Made by a program: the position numbers and the translations under genes
Notes under the pieces: model-generated
Databases searched by the model: none
Told to the model about the DNA's origin: nothing
The model's input: only the letters and a program-made list of their open reading frames with translations
Shown: one piece after another, positions 1 through 7,982 of the stretch
How positions within the stretch are numbered: the stretch's first letter is position 1
How the letters are laid out: every line of letters begins with the position of its first letter
Assembly: GCA_038530925.1 (NCBI GenBank)
Contig: JBCBCG010000010.1
Location: forward strand, 1-35,342
Reading direction: 5' to 3'
DNA from: JALEGB01 sp038530925
GTDB taxonomy: Bacteria; Pseudomonadota; Alphaproteobacteria; Rhodobacterales; Rhodobacteraceae
DNA: 35,342 nucleotides

Positions 1-81
1 GGGATAATGTTCAAGATATAGTATCGAGGGCTAGATCTCGTAGGCGCCCTATACGTTTGCGCCAGGGTCTGAGACGAACAA

Positions 82-642
82 ATGAACATCATGCATCGGA
101 CCGGGCGCGCGCTCGGCCTGCTCTTCTTCTGCACCCTCATCATTCTCGCGCTCAGCCTTGAGCCCGGCGGCCAGCCCGTCGGCGCGCGAACCCTCGAACG
201 CGAGCCCGCTCCGCGCGCGGCGTCCAGCGCGCCGCGTGAGCGCTCGGCGGAGGTCACCCGCGTCATCGATGGAGACACCTTCGTGATTGAAGGCGGCGCG
301 AGGGTGCGCGTGCGGAACTTCGACACGCCGGAGCGGCGGCGCTTCGCCTGCTCAGAGGAAAAGGAAGCCGCCGAAGCCGCGACGCGGGCGGCGCGGGCGC
401 TCTTGCATCGCCAGCGCGTGGCGCTCTCGATCAGCGGCGAGGATCGCTATGGCCGCCTGATCGCGGATGTGCGGCTGCTCCTGCCCAACCGTCAGCGCTC
501 TCTCTCAGGAGCCGGCGCCCAAAGCTCTGACTTTGTTGAGCGCATGGTCTCCTCAGGACATGGCGCGCGCTGGGATTATGGCCGCGAGCCCCAGCCCGAT
601 TGGTGCCCGCGGCGCGATTGGTGGGACGCGCTCTCCTTTTGA
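82..642 (+). CDS. Exported or membrane-anchored staphylococcal-nuclease-like (thermonuclease family) protein
   Basis: 186 residues. The N-terminus (about residues 8-27) is a hydrophobic segment that reads as a signal peptide or membrane anchor, so the nuclease domain should act outside the cytoplasm. The SNase core starts at about residue 58: VTRVIDGDTF is followed by VRVRNFDTPE (the Asp-Thr-Pro-Glu calcium/catalytic segment) and then SGEDRYGR, which carries the second catalytic arginine. Family knowledge: SNase-fold enzymes cleave DNA and RNA using Ca2+. Many short proteobacterial members of this type have unknown substrates. ATG 82 is the first start; a second ATG lies 9 bp further in the same frame and either would keep the hydrophobic segment. 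It stands alone, with the DUF4864 gene 124 bp downstream. The 81 bp in front are AT-richer than the gene, but I do not assign a promoter there. Confidence 0.8.
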   Translation: MNIMHRTGRALGLLFFCTLIILALSLEPGGQPVGARTLEREPAPRAASSAPRERSAEVTRVIDGDTFVIEGGARVRVRNFDTPERRRFACSEEKEAAEAATRAARALLHRQRVALSISGEDRYGRLIADVRLLLPNRQRSLSGAGAQSSDFVERMVSSGHGARWDYGREPQPDWCPRRDWWDALSF

Positions 643-766
643 GCGCCCTGACCCGCAAGGCGCGCGGGTCGATCCGACGCGATCTCTTCACCAAGAAACC
701 GAAGCGGCGCGCCTATGAATGCGCGCTGCGCCGCCTATCTCTCCAAACAACGCTTGGAGGAACGAT

Positions 767-1291
767 ATGCGCTCAGACCGACCAAACGCCCCGCACGCCG
801 CCTCGCGGCGCCGGCATGCGCGCGCCGCGGCCGCGCAGCTGGAGCGCGCGAACGCCGCCTACACCATCCTGAAGCTCTCCTTCGGCGCGCTGGTGGTCGC
901 CGCTTTCCTCGCCGCGAGCATAGCGTTGGCGGACCCGGCCGATCCTCGCGAGGACGCCGCCTCGCGCGCTGTGATCGAAGACCAACTCGACGCCTTCGCC
1001 CGCGACGCCTGGGAAGAAGCCTTCGCCTTCGCCGGGCCGAACATCCAAGCGCTTTTTCAAACGCCGGAGCGTTTCGGCGCGATGGTGCGCGGGGGCTACG
1101 CGATGGTCTGGCGGCCGCGCAGCGTAGATTTCCTCGGCGCGGAACAGGTCGAGGGCGGCCTCGCCCAGAGGCTGCGCATTATTGATCAATCGGGCGTCGC
1201 GCATCAGCTGCGGTATTTCCTGCAACAAGTCGACGGCGCCTGGCGCATCGAAGGCGTCACCATCGAAGCGGAACCAGCGCTCGCAGCCTAA
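767..1291 (+). CDS. DUF4864 domain protein with N-terminal membrane anchor
   Basis: 174 residues from ATG 767. I chose this start over the upstream in-frame ATG at 719 because a GGAGG sits at 756-760, six bases in front of it, while the 719 start has no such site. The first ~25 residues are basic, then a hydrophobic stretch (about residues 32-54, ending ALADP) looks like a signal peptide or single membrane segment. After it comes the DUF4864 pattern: VIEDQLDAFARDAWEEAFAF, then TPERFGAMVRGGYAMVWRP and a closing VDGAWRIEGVTIE. The fold resembles the NTF2-like/SnoaL superfamily in layout (inference). No function is established for the family. Same strand as the nuclease gene upstream; co-transcription is possible but not shown. 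Confidence 0.75.
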   Translation: MRSDRPNAPHAASRRRHARAAAAQLERANAAYTILKLSFGALVVAAFLAASIALADPADPREDAASRAVIEDQLDAFARDAWEEAFAFAGPNIQALFQTPERFGAMVRGGYAMVWRPRSVDFLGAEQVEGGLAQRLRIIDQSGVAHQLRYFLQQVDGAWRIEGVTIEAEPALAA

Positions 1292-1852
1292 TGCGGAGGC
1301 GCGAGGGCATGGTGGCGCGCGCTCCGATCGGACCCGCCGCGGAAGTTATCGGATGTCGCCATCGCTCGCGGCGCATGACCTGATCGTTCAAGCGCCGAGA
1401 GGTTTCGCGCAAGGCGCCATCGGATCCCGAGCGGCGGTCTATGATCTCCATCGAAAGCCTCAATGCCGAACCGCGGAATGCGGCGCCGCTCACCTCTTGT
1501 CCGCCTCTCCGACGAACGCGCCGCGGCCGCCCACGATGTGGAACGCAGCTTGACGCTGATGGGCGGCGTCATTGCTATTTCGGAGCCGCGAAGATACTCC
1601 TCTCAGCCAGTCGTCTTTGTCGCTCAACCGCGCGCCGCCAAGAATAAAGAAGGCGCGCTCGGGCATCACGCCGAGCGCGCTGGGATCAGCTTGGTTTTCT
1701 TCCTACTGCGGCAAGGCCGATTGCGGGCTTATGTTACGTGCTTGCAGTCCCGCTGCTTTGTGAGACAGCCACCCGCCCTTCCATCGTCGTTATACCTGAG
1801 CGCTCGACATTCTCGGCAGCCCGCCCGTCGTGGTCGCTACTATACCCGGCTT
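1292..1852. other. Intergenic stretch without a convincing gene
   Basis: About 560 bp between the DUF4864 gene (+) and the end of the RTX gene (-). Several open frames cross it, but none has a start with a ribosome site plus a protein-like composition. No tRNA-like arms were seen. The only clear structure is the hairpin with T-rich tail at 1653-1680. From about 1700 on, the sequence becomes visibly AT-richer, matching the RTX gene rather than the left side. Confidence 0.5.
1653..1680 (-). terminator. Candidate intrinsic terminator downstream of the RTX gene
   Basis: A perfect 10-bp inverted repeat (GCGCGCTCGG / CCGAGCGCGC) with an 8-base loop. Read on the minus strand the stem is followed directly by CTTCTTTATTCTT, a T-rich tail as expected of a rho-independent terminator. 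It lies about 170 bp past the RTX stop codon. The plus-strand side also has some T residues further off (TTGGTTTTCTTCC), so a bidirectional role for the DUF4864 gene cannot be excluded. Confidence 0.55.
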
Positions 1853-4453
1853 TTATACCCGCTCCCTCAACTCATCGAGAGTGAACGACTCTCCTCGAGG
1901 AAATTCAAACACTTCAACATTTTTCAACGTTGTCGGCTCGCCAAGCTCAACCTCACCATCCGCTCCCGTGTTAAGGATCCTCTGGAAAGTAACGTTATCC
2001 CCTTCGATCGAAATACTGTAATTCTCAATTGACTCGGAGAATGAAGCCACATCTTCACCGGCGCCACCATCTACGTCGTTCTGAGAATTGGAGATAATCA
2101 TGTCAAAAAAGTCATTGCCATCCCCGCCATCCAATTCATTGGATCCAATATGTGTGCTTATATAATCATCGCCAGCGCCACCCTCGATTACATTGTCTCC
2201 GTCACCTACATAAAGTTTATCATCACCCGCGCCGCCGCGGACGAGATCATCGCCGTCACCGTCGGTGACCACGTCATCTCCGCCGCCGGCAAAGATCTGA
2301 TCATCGCCGTCGCCGCCGGAGATGTCGTCGGCCTGGCCGTCATCGCCTTCAAGATCGTAATCGCCCCAAATGACATCGTCACCAACACCGGCAGTGATCA
2401 GGTCTTCGCCCCGACCACCGATAATGGTGTCGTCGCCTGGCCCAGAGAGGATAGTGTCATTCCCAAGATCGGATGGCGACGCACCCTCACCGTCTAAAAT
2501 GGTCTCTGAGTCTCCATAGATGACGTCATCGCCTCTTCCAGCATGAATTTCATCATTCCCAGCCTCGCCGTAAAGCGTATCGTCACCGTCGCGGCTGCGG
2601 ATCGTATCGTCGCCGCCTCTCCCCATGATCGTATCATCAGCACTGTGCGTCTTGAGCTCATCATCGCCCTCAGTGCCGATGGTTGCGGGGTCCTGCTCGT
2701 CTTCGATCGCAGGATCCTGCTCATCTTCAACTGAGCCGTCTTCAGGGTCATCGGCCCCACCAGACTCACCGATCCGCTCTCTCAACTCCTCCAATGTGAA
2801 GGTCTCGTCTCCGAATTGAAAAATCTCAACATTCTTTACAGTTGTTGGATCACCAAACTCGGGCTGCTCGACCCCGGGAAACAATCCATCCATGAATAGA
2901 TTCGATCCCTGCCTGAAGAAAAACCCAATATGATCCGTCGAGTTCTGCTTTACAATCACTTCGTCGCCTTCAATTGTGATATCATAATGCTCTATATCAT
3001 CAAAAAATCTTGCAGTATCCTCACCTACGCCGCCATCAACTTCGTGCTGCCCTCCAACAAGATCTAAGTTGAAAGTATCATCGCCATCGCCGCCGTCCAG
3101 GACATTAACGCCACCACCGCCACCGATTATGTCATCGCCGGCGCCGCCATTGATTACATCGTCACCGCGGCCGCCGTGGAGGTAGTCAGCGCCAGCGTTG
3201 CCATCGATCTCATCATCTCCTTCGCCGCCGACGACCCGATCGTCACCGCCACCCGCATCGATCCGATCATCGCCGGCGCCGCCCCAGATCTCATCGTCAT
3301 TTCCAGCGACGCTTGTCATGTCGTAATCACCATAGACGACGTCGTCGCCATCACCGGCTCTGATCTTGTCCTCTCCCAAACCGCCGATGACGCGATCGTC
3401 GCCGTCTCCGGCATCGATCTCGTCATCAAGTCCCGAACCGGTGGTGGGCGCGTTAAACTCTTCAAAAATATCTCCAAAATCGCCGTAGATCACATCATCG
3501 CCGACCCCGCCGTCGATCTTGTCGCTGCCCCCATTGCCGCGAATCGCATCGTCACCACCTTCGCCGCGGATGTTGTCATCCTCACTGGTGCCAAATATTT
3601 CCTGCGATCGCCCCTCTTCAGTCGACCCAGGGTGCAATAGCTCCTGCAATTCCGTTACTGACATGCTTTGTGAATTTAACGAGCCCCTTGAAAATGTTAC
3701 AAACTCAACATCTCTCAGAATATGCTCACCCTCTCCAGATTTGGCGCGTATCGAAATGTCGCCATTCTCAAGAAAAGAAACGTCATAGTCTTCTAGCGGA
3801 GAGTCGAAATAAACATGATCTTCTGCTCCTTCGCCGCCATCGATAAGATTATTCGCAATCGCATCGCTGACGAAGATCTTGTCATCCCCCTCGCCGCCTG
3901 ACGCGAGGTTCTCTCCCACATATGTGTAGATCGAGTCATCGCCCGCGCCGCCGTACATATTATCGCCGCCTCGCCCGCCAAAGAGCTTATCATCGCCCTG
4001 GCCGCCATGCAGATCATCGCGACCACCGACACCTACGATCCGATCATCCCCGCCAAGACCGCGAACTTCCCGCGCGACATTCGGCGCCGAGCCTCCATGA
4101 TCGCGCACTTTGAGAACGTCTCTCTCCTCAGTACCGATGATCGGGTCGCTTGGGGGTTGGTCCGCAATGATGACGCCTGGCTCCCCATCACCCGTCGAAG
4201 GCGATCCACCAATGCGCGCCAGGGTCGCTTCGATCGCCGCGGACAATTGCTCATGCCGATCCGTCAGCGGCTCGAGCGGCGTTGAGGGGACAGACGCATC
4301 CTGAAAGCTCGGCGTTTGAACCGCGGGCTCGGTGAGCGTCGCGACGATTGCGTCCGTGAAGCTCGATGAGGCCGCGCCCGCGGTTCCGATCGACTCTTCG
4401 GCGGCTCCGGTCTGCTGCGGCAGCGCTTCAATGGCGCCATTCGTATCGATCAT
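1853..4453 (-). CDS. Large RTX (haemolysin-type) calcium-binding repeat protein, probably secreted by type I secretion
   Basis: 866 acidic residues with very many glycine/aspartate nonapeptides of the GGxGxDxhx type (for example GGAGDDRID, GGEGDDEID, GGDGDDQIF). In family proteins these fold into a Ca2+-loaded parallel beta-roll after export by a type I system. The layout is modular: an N-terminal ~100-residue non-repeat region, then three units at about 104-271, 284-562 and 591-866. Each is an RTX block closed by a beta-rich cap ending in a 'NVE/DVE-F-F ... L/TELxEL' segment (DVEFVTF, NVEIFQF, NVEVFEF). The linker between units two and three holds the 7-8-residue repeat EDEQDPA twice (about 576-590). 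There is no Sec signal peptide, and no protease, lipase or other enzyme domain is visible. Start ATG 4453 has CGGAG about 9 bases upstream. No ABC transporter or membrane-fusion gene lies nearby. Its DNA is less G+C-rich than the neighbours, which hints at transfer or different selection on repeat codons. Confidence 0.85.
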   Translation of the reverse strand: MIDTNGAIEALPQQTGAAEESIGTAGAASSSFTDAIVATLTEPAVQTPSFQDASVPSTPLEPLTDRHEQLSAAIEATLARIGGSPSTGDGEPGVIIADQPPSDPIIGTEERDVLKVRDHGGSAPNVAREVRGLGGDDRIVGVGGRDDLHGGQGDDKLFGGRGGDNMYGGAGDDSIYTYVGENLASGGEGDDKIFVSDAIANNLIDGGEGAEDHVYFDSPLEDYDVSFLENGDISIRAKSGEGEHILRDVEFVTFSRGSLNSQSMSVTELQELLHPGSTEEGRSQEIFGTSEDDNIRGEGGDDAIRGNGGSDKIDGGVGDDVIYGDFGDIFEEFNAPTTGSGLDDEIDAGDGDDRVIGGLGEDKIRAGDGDDVVYGDYDMTSVAGNDDEIWGGAGDDRIDAGGGDDRVVGGEGDDEIDGNAGADYLHGGRGDDVINGGAGDDIIGGGGGVNVLDGGDGDDTFNLDLVGGQHEVDGGVGEDTARFFDDIEHYDITIEGDEVIVKQNSTDHIGFFFRQGSNLFMDGLFPGVEQPEFGDPTTVKNVEIFQFGDETFTLEELRERIGESGGADDPEDGSVEDEQDPAIEDEQDPATIGTEGDDELKTHSADDTIMGRGGDDTIRSRDGDDTLYGEAGNDEIHAGRGDDVIYGDSETILDGEGASPSDLGNDTILSGPGDDTIIGGRGEDLITAGVGDDVIWGDYDLEGDDGQADDISGGDGDDQIFAGGGDDVVTDGDGDDLVRGGAGDDKLYVGDGDNVIEGGAGDDYISTHIGSNELDGGDGNDFFDMIISNSQNDVDGGAGEDVASFSESIENYSISIEGDNVTFQRILNTGADGEVELGEPTTLKNVEVFEFPRGESFTLDELRERV

Positions 4454-4615
4454 CGTTCAAACTCCGTGGATTAGCCTCCAATTTGGGGAAAGTTCGCAGA
4501 TGAACCTGATGGCAGCCTGACGAGGTTCGCGCTGCGACATTTACGCCGTGCTGATCGCAGCGACGTTTGTCGATCACGCCGCCTCAACCGCCCGACGCGA
4601 TCCCGGCGCGCGGCG

Positions 4616-5266
4616 TCATTCGAAGGAGATCTTCTCCATCTCAAGCGCTTCCATCTTCGCCAGAATCTCGCGCACCTCCTTATGCGAAATCGCGCGCTCG
4701 TCCTTGCCACGCCGCTTCTGCGCTTCGAGCACCTCCGCCCGGCGCCGCGGGTCCACGGATTTCTGCACCTCCGACACAAGCACGCGCCGGCACTTAAACA
4801 GGAGACGCTGCACCTCGCGCCCCATAGCGGCGGGCGCATGAGCGCGCTCGCGCAGCTCCGGCAACTCGCGCATCAGATCATGCGCCATAATCACCGCATC
4901 GAGCGCCGGCTGACGCGAGCCCTGATAGGCCGCCGGGTTCTCCGCCCCGCGGCTCTGCGGATCGAGATTGGGAAAGGAGAGCCGGCCCTGATCGGCGAGA
5001 GCCGAAAGCCGCTGCGCAACCAGCAAGCGCCGCGGCTCGAGATCATCGCACGCTTCGCTCAACGCGAGCGCTTCGGCCTCAGCGAACGCGCTCAACGTCT
5101 CGCCCAGCCACCGCGCTTTCTCCTGATCCACCGCGGCGCGGATCTCCTCGCGATGCAACGCCAATTGCCGGCGCACAACCGAATGGTTCAAAAACAACGA
5201 CACCAACGCGATCGCCGCGGAACCGAGCGCAATGGCCGTCTCCAACGACACGTCCAATCCAGTCAT
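4616..5266 (-). CDS. Hypothetical protein with one N-terminal membrane segment and a coiled-coil-like tail
   Basis: 216 residues; I do not recognise the family. The N-terminus (about residues 10-30, TAIALGSAAIALVSLFL) is a single hydrophobic helix. It is followed by a highly charged, alanine/leucine/glutamate-rich helical region with no obvious catalytic motif, ending in a lysine/glutamate-rich stretch (EILAKMEALEMEKISFE). It looks like a membrane-tethered cytoplasmic helical protein. Start ATG 5266 has GAGGGG about seven bases upstream. It precedes the RTX gene on the same strand with a 162-bp gap, too long to claim an operon. Composition matches the high-G+C chromosome rather than the RTX gene. 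Confidence 0.6.
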   Translation of the reverse strand: MTGLDVSLETAIALGSAAIALVSLFLNHSVVRRQLALHREEIRAAVDQEKARWLGETLSAFAEAEALALSEACDDLEPRRLLVAQRLSALADQGRLSFPNLDPQSRGAENPAAYQGSRQPALDAVIMAHDLMRELPELRERAHAPAAMGREVQRLLFKCRRVLVSEVQKSVDPRRRAEVLEAQKRRGKDERAISHKEVREILAKMEALEMEKISFE

Positions 5267-5754
5267 GACGAGCCCCTCACATCAGAGAGCCCGCATGTCA
5301 GCGGAGAGCGGAGCCGGCGCAAGGGGATGCGACGCTGCAGCGGCTGGAGCCGCGCCGGTGAAACGCGAACCGCGCCGAACTGTTAGCGAAAAAGGGGCGG
5401 TACACACCTGGAATCGAGCGCTCCTCGCTTCGGATCTCAGAGCACGCCGCCAAGCGCGCCATCACCGCAAGAAGACCGCTACTCCAATCGAGAAGCGCAT
5501 CGTGACAGAACCTTACGCGCACCAAACGTTCGGCGCTCGCTGAGCGGCCGCGAAAACCGACCTCCGCCAACGCCGTCACCGCCCCAACGCTGCGACGGCG
5601 CCGCGCCAGGCTCACCGCGCCATAATCACCACGTCATGCTCACCACGACAATCCAGCGTGCGATGCGCCAACCGCCTGGCGCCCGCGCTCTCCAGCCGCG
5701 CGCGAACGCCTCGAAGGGCCTCGATGGCCCTGAGCGGCGTTCACCCTCGCCGGT
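5267..5754. other. Intergenic stretch without a convincing gene
   Basis: About 490 bp between the end of parE and the start of the small membrane-anchored protein (both minus strand). A 105-codon frame at 5298-5615 has an arginine/serine-rich, unprotein-like composition. A short in-frame stretch at 5612-5740 reads more like protein but has no start codon; see the findings. A weak 6-bp hairpin just past parE lacks a T tract. Confidence 0.45.
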
Positions 5755-7737
5755 TCAGACGTCGACTTCGTCCACGAAGCGGGCGTTCTCTTGGATGTAC
5801 TGAAACCGCAGCTCAGGCTTCTTGCCCATCAGGCGTTCGACCAAGCTGTCGGTCTCTTGCGGCGCGTCTTGATCGATCACCACGCGGATCAGGCTCCGCG
5901 TCTTCGGATCCATCGTCGTCTCTTTCAGCTGCTTGGCCATCATCTCGCCAAGGCCCTTGAACCGGCCGATATCGATTTTCCCTTTGCCGCCGAGGCCCTC
6001 CTCCAGCAGCCGATCCTTCTCCGCATCGTCTTGGGCGTAAGCCGTGACGCCGCCTTGGCTCAGCCGATAAAGCGGCGGCGCCGCAAGATAAAGATGGCCC
6101 TGCTCGATCAAAGGCCGCATCTGCGTGAAGAAAAACGTCATCAGCAGCGCTGCGATATGCGCGCCGTCGACATCGGCGTCGGTCATAATCACGATCTTCT
6201 CATAGCGCAGATCTTCGATCTTGAAGCGCGCGCCAGACTGCACGCCCAGCGCCAGCATCAGATCCTGAAGCTCCTGATTGCCGGCGAGCTTCGATTGCGC
6301 CGCGCCGAGCACGTTCAGGATCTTCCCGCGGAGCGGCAGCACCGCCTGAAAGCGCCGATCCCGCGCCTGCTTGGCGGAGCCGCCGGCGCTGTCGCCCTCG
6401 ACCAGGAACAGCTCCGAGCCCGCTTTGGAGGCTTCCGAGCAATCTGCGAGCTTGCCCGGCAGCCGGAGCCTCTTGGTCGCGCTCTTGCGCTGCGCCTCTT
6501 TATCCTGGCGCCGCTTCAACCGCTCTTCGGCGCGCTCGATCAGAAACTCCAAGATCGCGCCGGATCGCTTCGGATCCGCAGCCAACCAATTATCGAAATG
6601 ATCGCGCACCGCGCCTTCGACCAAGCGGCTCGCCTCCATGGTTGAGAGCTTCTCTTTGGTCTGGCCCTGGAATTCCGGATCGCGAATGAAGGCGGAGACC
6701 ACCGCGCCCGCGCCGCCGAACACATCGTCGGCGACGATCTGCGCCGCCTTCTTGTTGCTCACCAGCTCGCCATGAGCGCGCAGCCCCTTGGTCAGCGCGG
6801 CGCGAAACCCTTGCTCATGCGTGCCGCCTTGCGGCGTCGGGATCGTGTTGCAGTAGCTTGAGCAAAAAGGATCCGCCGCTGCGGTCCAGGCGATGGCCCA
6901 CTCCACCGATCCCGTGGCGTCAGGCCCGAATTTTTCAGTGAACGCGACTTTCCCGGCGAAGGGCGCGTCGCAATAGGTCTCTGCGCCGGCGAGTTGGGCG
7001 TTCAGGAAATCCTTCAGCCCGCCCGGAAAATGGAACACCTCGCTTTCCGGCGTCTCATCGCCGGCGCCCAGCAGTTCCGCATCCACGCTCCAGCGAATCT
7101 CGACGCCGCCGAAAAGATACGCTTTCGAGCGCGCCATGCGGTGCAACCGCGCCGGCTTCAGCGCCGCGCGCGCGCCGAAAATCTCCGCATCCGGCATGAA
7201 CCGAACCGTGGTGCCGCGCCGGTTGGGCGCCGCGCCGCGGGTCTCAAGCTGGCCGAGCGGCGCGCCGCGCGAGAAGCGCTGACCGTAAAGCGTTCGGTCC
7301 CGCGCCACCTCCACATCCACCCATTCCGAGAGCGCGTTCACCACCGAGACGCCCACCCCATGCAAGCCGCCGCTGGTGTTGTAGGCTTTGCCTGAGAACT
7401 TGCCGCCCGAATGCAGCACCGTGAAGATCACCTCGAGCGCTGATTTGTTTGGGTATTTCGGATGCGGATCCACAGGGATGCCGCGGCCGTTGTCACTGAT
7501 CGCGAGCGAGCCGTCGGCGTGGAGCGCGACGTCGATGCGCGTCGCGTGGCCGGCGACCGCCTCATCCATGGCGTTGTCCAGCACTTCGGCGGCCAAGTGA
7601 TGCAGCGCGCGCTCATCGGTGCCGCCGATATACATGCCCGGCCGCTTGCGCACCGGCTCGAGCCCCTCCAGCACCTCGATCGAGGAGGCGTCATAGGCCT
7701 CTTCCAGCGCGACCACACGTTTCGCCTGCGCCGCCAT
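5755..7737 (-). CDS. parE: DNA topoisomerase IV subunit B (ParE)
   Basis: 660 residues, the usual length of alphaproteobacterial ParE and shorter than GyrB (about 800). ParE is the ATPase half of topoisomerase IV, which with ParC unlinks daughter chromosomes. The GHKL ATPase comes first: EVLDNAMDEA (about 51-60, catalytic Glu), SDNGRGIPVD (81-90), GGLHGVGVSVVNALS (about 123-137), then the QTKEKL loop that contacts ATP. The TOPRIM domain follows with FLVEGDSAGG (about 444-453) and the metal-binding TDADVDGAH (about 519-527). The C-terminal GRFKGLGEM segment is typical. ATG 7737 is preceded by GAGGAG at good spacing. It is divergent from the reductase gene at 7983; a promoter candidate with an overlapping hairpin lies just upstream. 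Confidence 0.95.
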   Translation of the reverse strand: MAAQAKRVVALEEAYDASSIEVLEGLEPVRKRPGMYIGGTDERALHHLAAEVLDNAMDEAVAGHATRIDVALHADGSLAISDNGRGIPVDPHPKYPNKSALEVIFTVLHSGGKFSGKAYNTSGGLHGVGVSVVNALSEWVDVEVARDRTLYGQRFSRGAPLGQLETRGAAPNRRGTTVRFMPDAEIFGARAALKPARLHRMARSKAYLFGGVEIRWSVDAELLGAGDETPESEVFHFPGGLKDFLNAQLAGAETYCDAPFAGKVAFTEKFGPDATGSVEWAIAWTAAADPFCSSYCNTIPTPQGGTHEQGFRAALTKGLRAHGELVSNKKAAQIVADDVFGGAGAVVSAFIRDPEFQGQTKEKLSTMEASRLVEGAVRDHFDNWLAADPKRSGAILEFLIERAEERLKRRQDKEAQRKSATKRLRLPGKLADCSEASKAGSELFLVEGDSAGGSAKQARDRRFQAVLPLRGKILNVLGAAQSKLAGNQELQDLMLALGVQSGARFKIEDLRYEKIVIMTDADVDGAHIAALLMTFFFTQMRPLIEQGHLYLAAPPLYRLSQGGVTAYAQDDAEKDRLLEEGLGGKGKIDIGRFKGLGEMMAKQLKETTMDPKTRSLIRVVIDQDAPQETDSLVERLMGKKPELRFQYIQENARFVDEVDV

Positions 7738-7769
7738 TCCGCTCTCCTCACCCGGTTCTTGATCGCAAC

Positions 7770-7799
7770 CCTATAGAACAAAGCGCGCCCGCTCCACAA
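7770..7799 (-). promoter_or_regulatory. Candidate sigma-70-type promoter of parE
   Basis: Read on the minus strand: TTGTGG (7794-7799), an 18-base spacer, then TATAGG (7770-7775). The inferred transcription start falls roughly 25-30 bases before the parE ATG, leaving a short leader with the GAGGAG ribosome site. This is pattern matching only; the -35 box keeps just the TTG. Confidence 0.4.
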
Positions 7800-7810
7800 G
7801 ATGGGCGCGC
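7783..7810 (-). other. GC hairpin overlapping the parE promoter region
   Basis: A perfect 8-bp inverted repeat (GCGCGCCC / GGGCGCGC) with a 12-base loop. On the minus strand it is followed by TTTGTTCT, so it has the form of an intrinsic terminator, yet no minus-strand gene is visible between it and the divergent reductase gene. It overlaps both the -35 box and spacer of the proposed parE promoter, so it could equally be an operator-like palindrome. Confidence 0.35.
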
Positions 7811-7982
7811 CGATCGATCCAATCCCGCAACATCTTCGCATCGCTCGGACGGCGGACGCCGCAGCCGCGCACCGGAACCGCCCGCCGCTTTGATCGACAG
7901 ATTGTTTCCGCAGCGTCAGGATGACCCGCGCCGCTCCCCAGCTTAGCTATGATGCGACAGCGGCTTTGAGAAGGAGCGAGCC

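Noticed and set aside
650..670. 7-bp hairpin GACCCGC / GCGGGTC after the nuclease gene
   Set aside because: No T tract on either side and short stem; stems of this size are frequent in such G+C-rich DNA.
1463..2032. 189-codon plus-strand frame overlapping the RTX gene end
   Set aside because: No ribosome site, composition drifts from Arg-rich to Ser/Leu-rich, and it runs into the antisense of the RTX coding region.
2100..4100. Regularly spaced short repeats that might suggest a CRISPR or satellite
   Set aside because: The periodicity (9 and 27 bases) is that of codons for Gly/Asp nonapeptides of the RTX protein; units are too degenerate and lack spacers.
5298..5615. 105-codon minus-strand frame between parE and the small membrane protein
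   Set aside because: Arg/Ser-rich with no recognisable pattern. Its GTG start overlaps the end of the 42-codon stretch, but no ribosome site supports it.
5715..5731. Hairpin AGGGCC / GGCCCT just past parE
   Set aside because: Only six pairs and followed by TTCGAGG rather than a T run on the minus strand; too weak to call a terminator.
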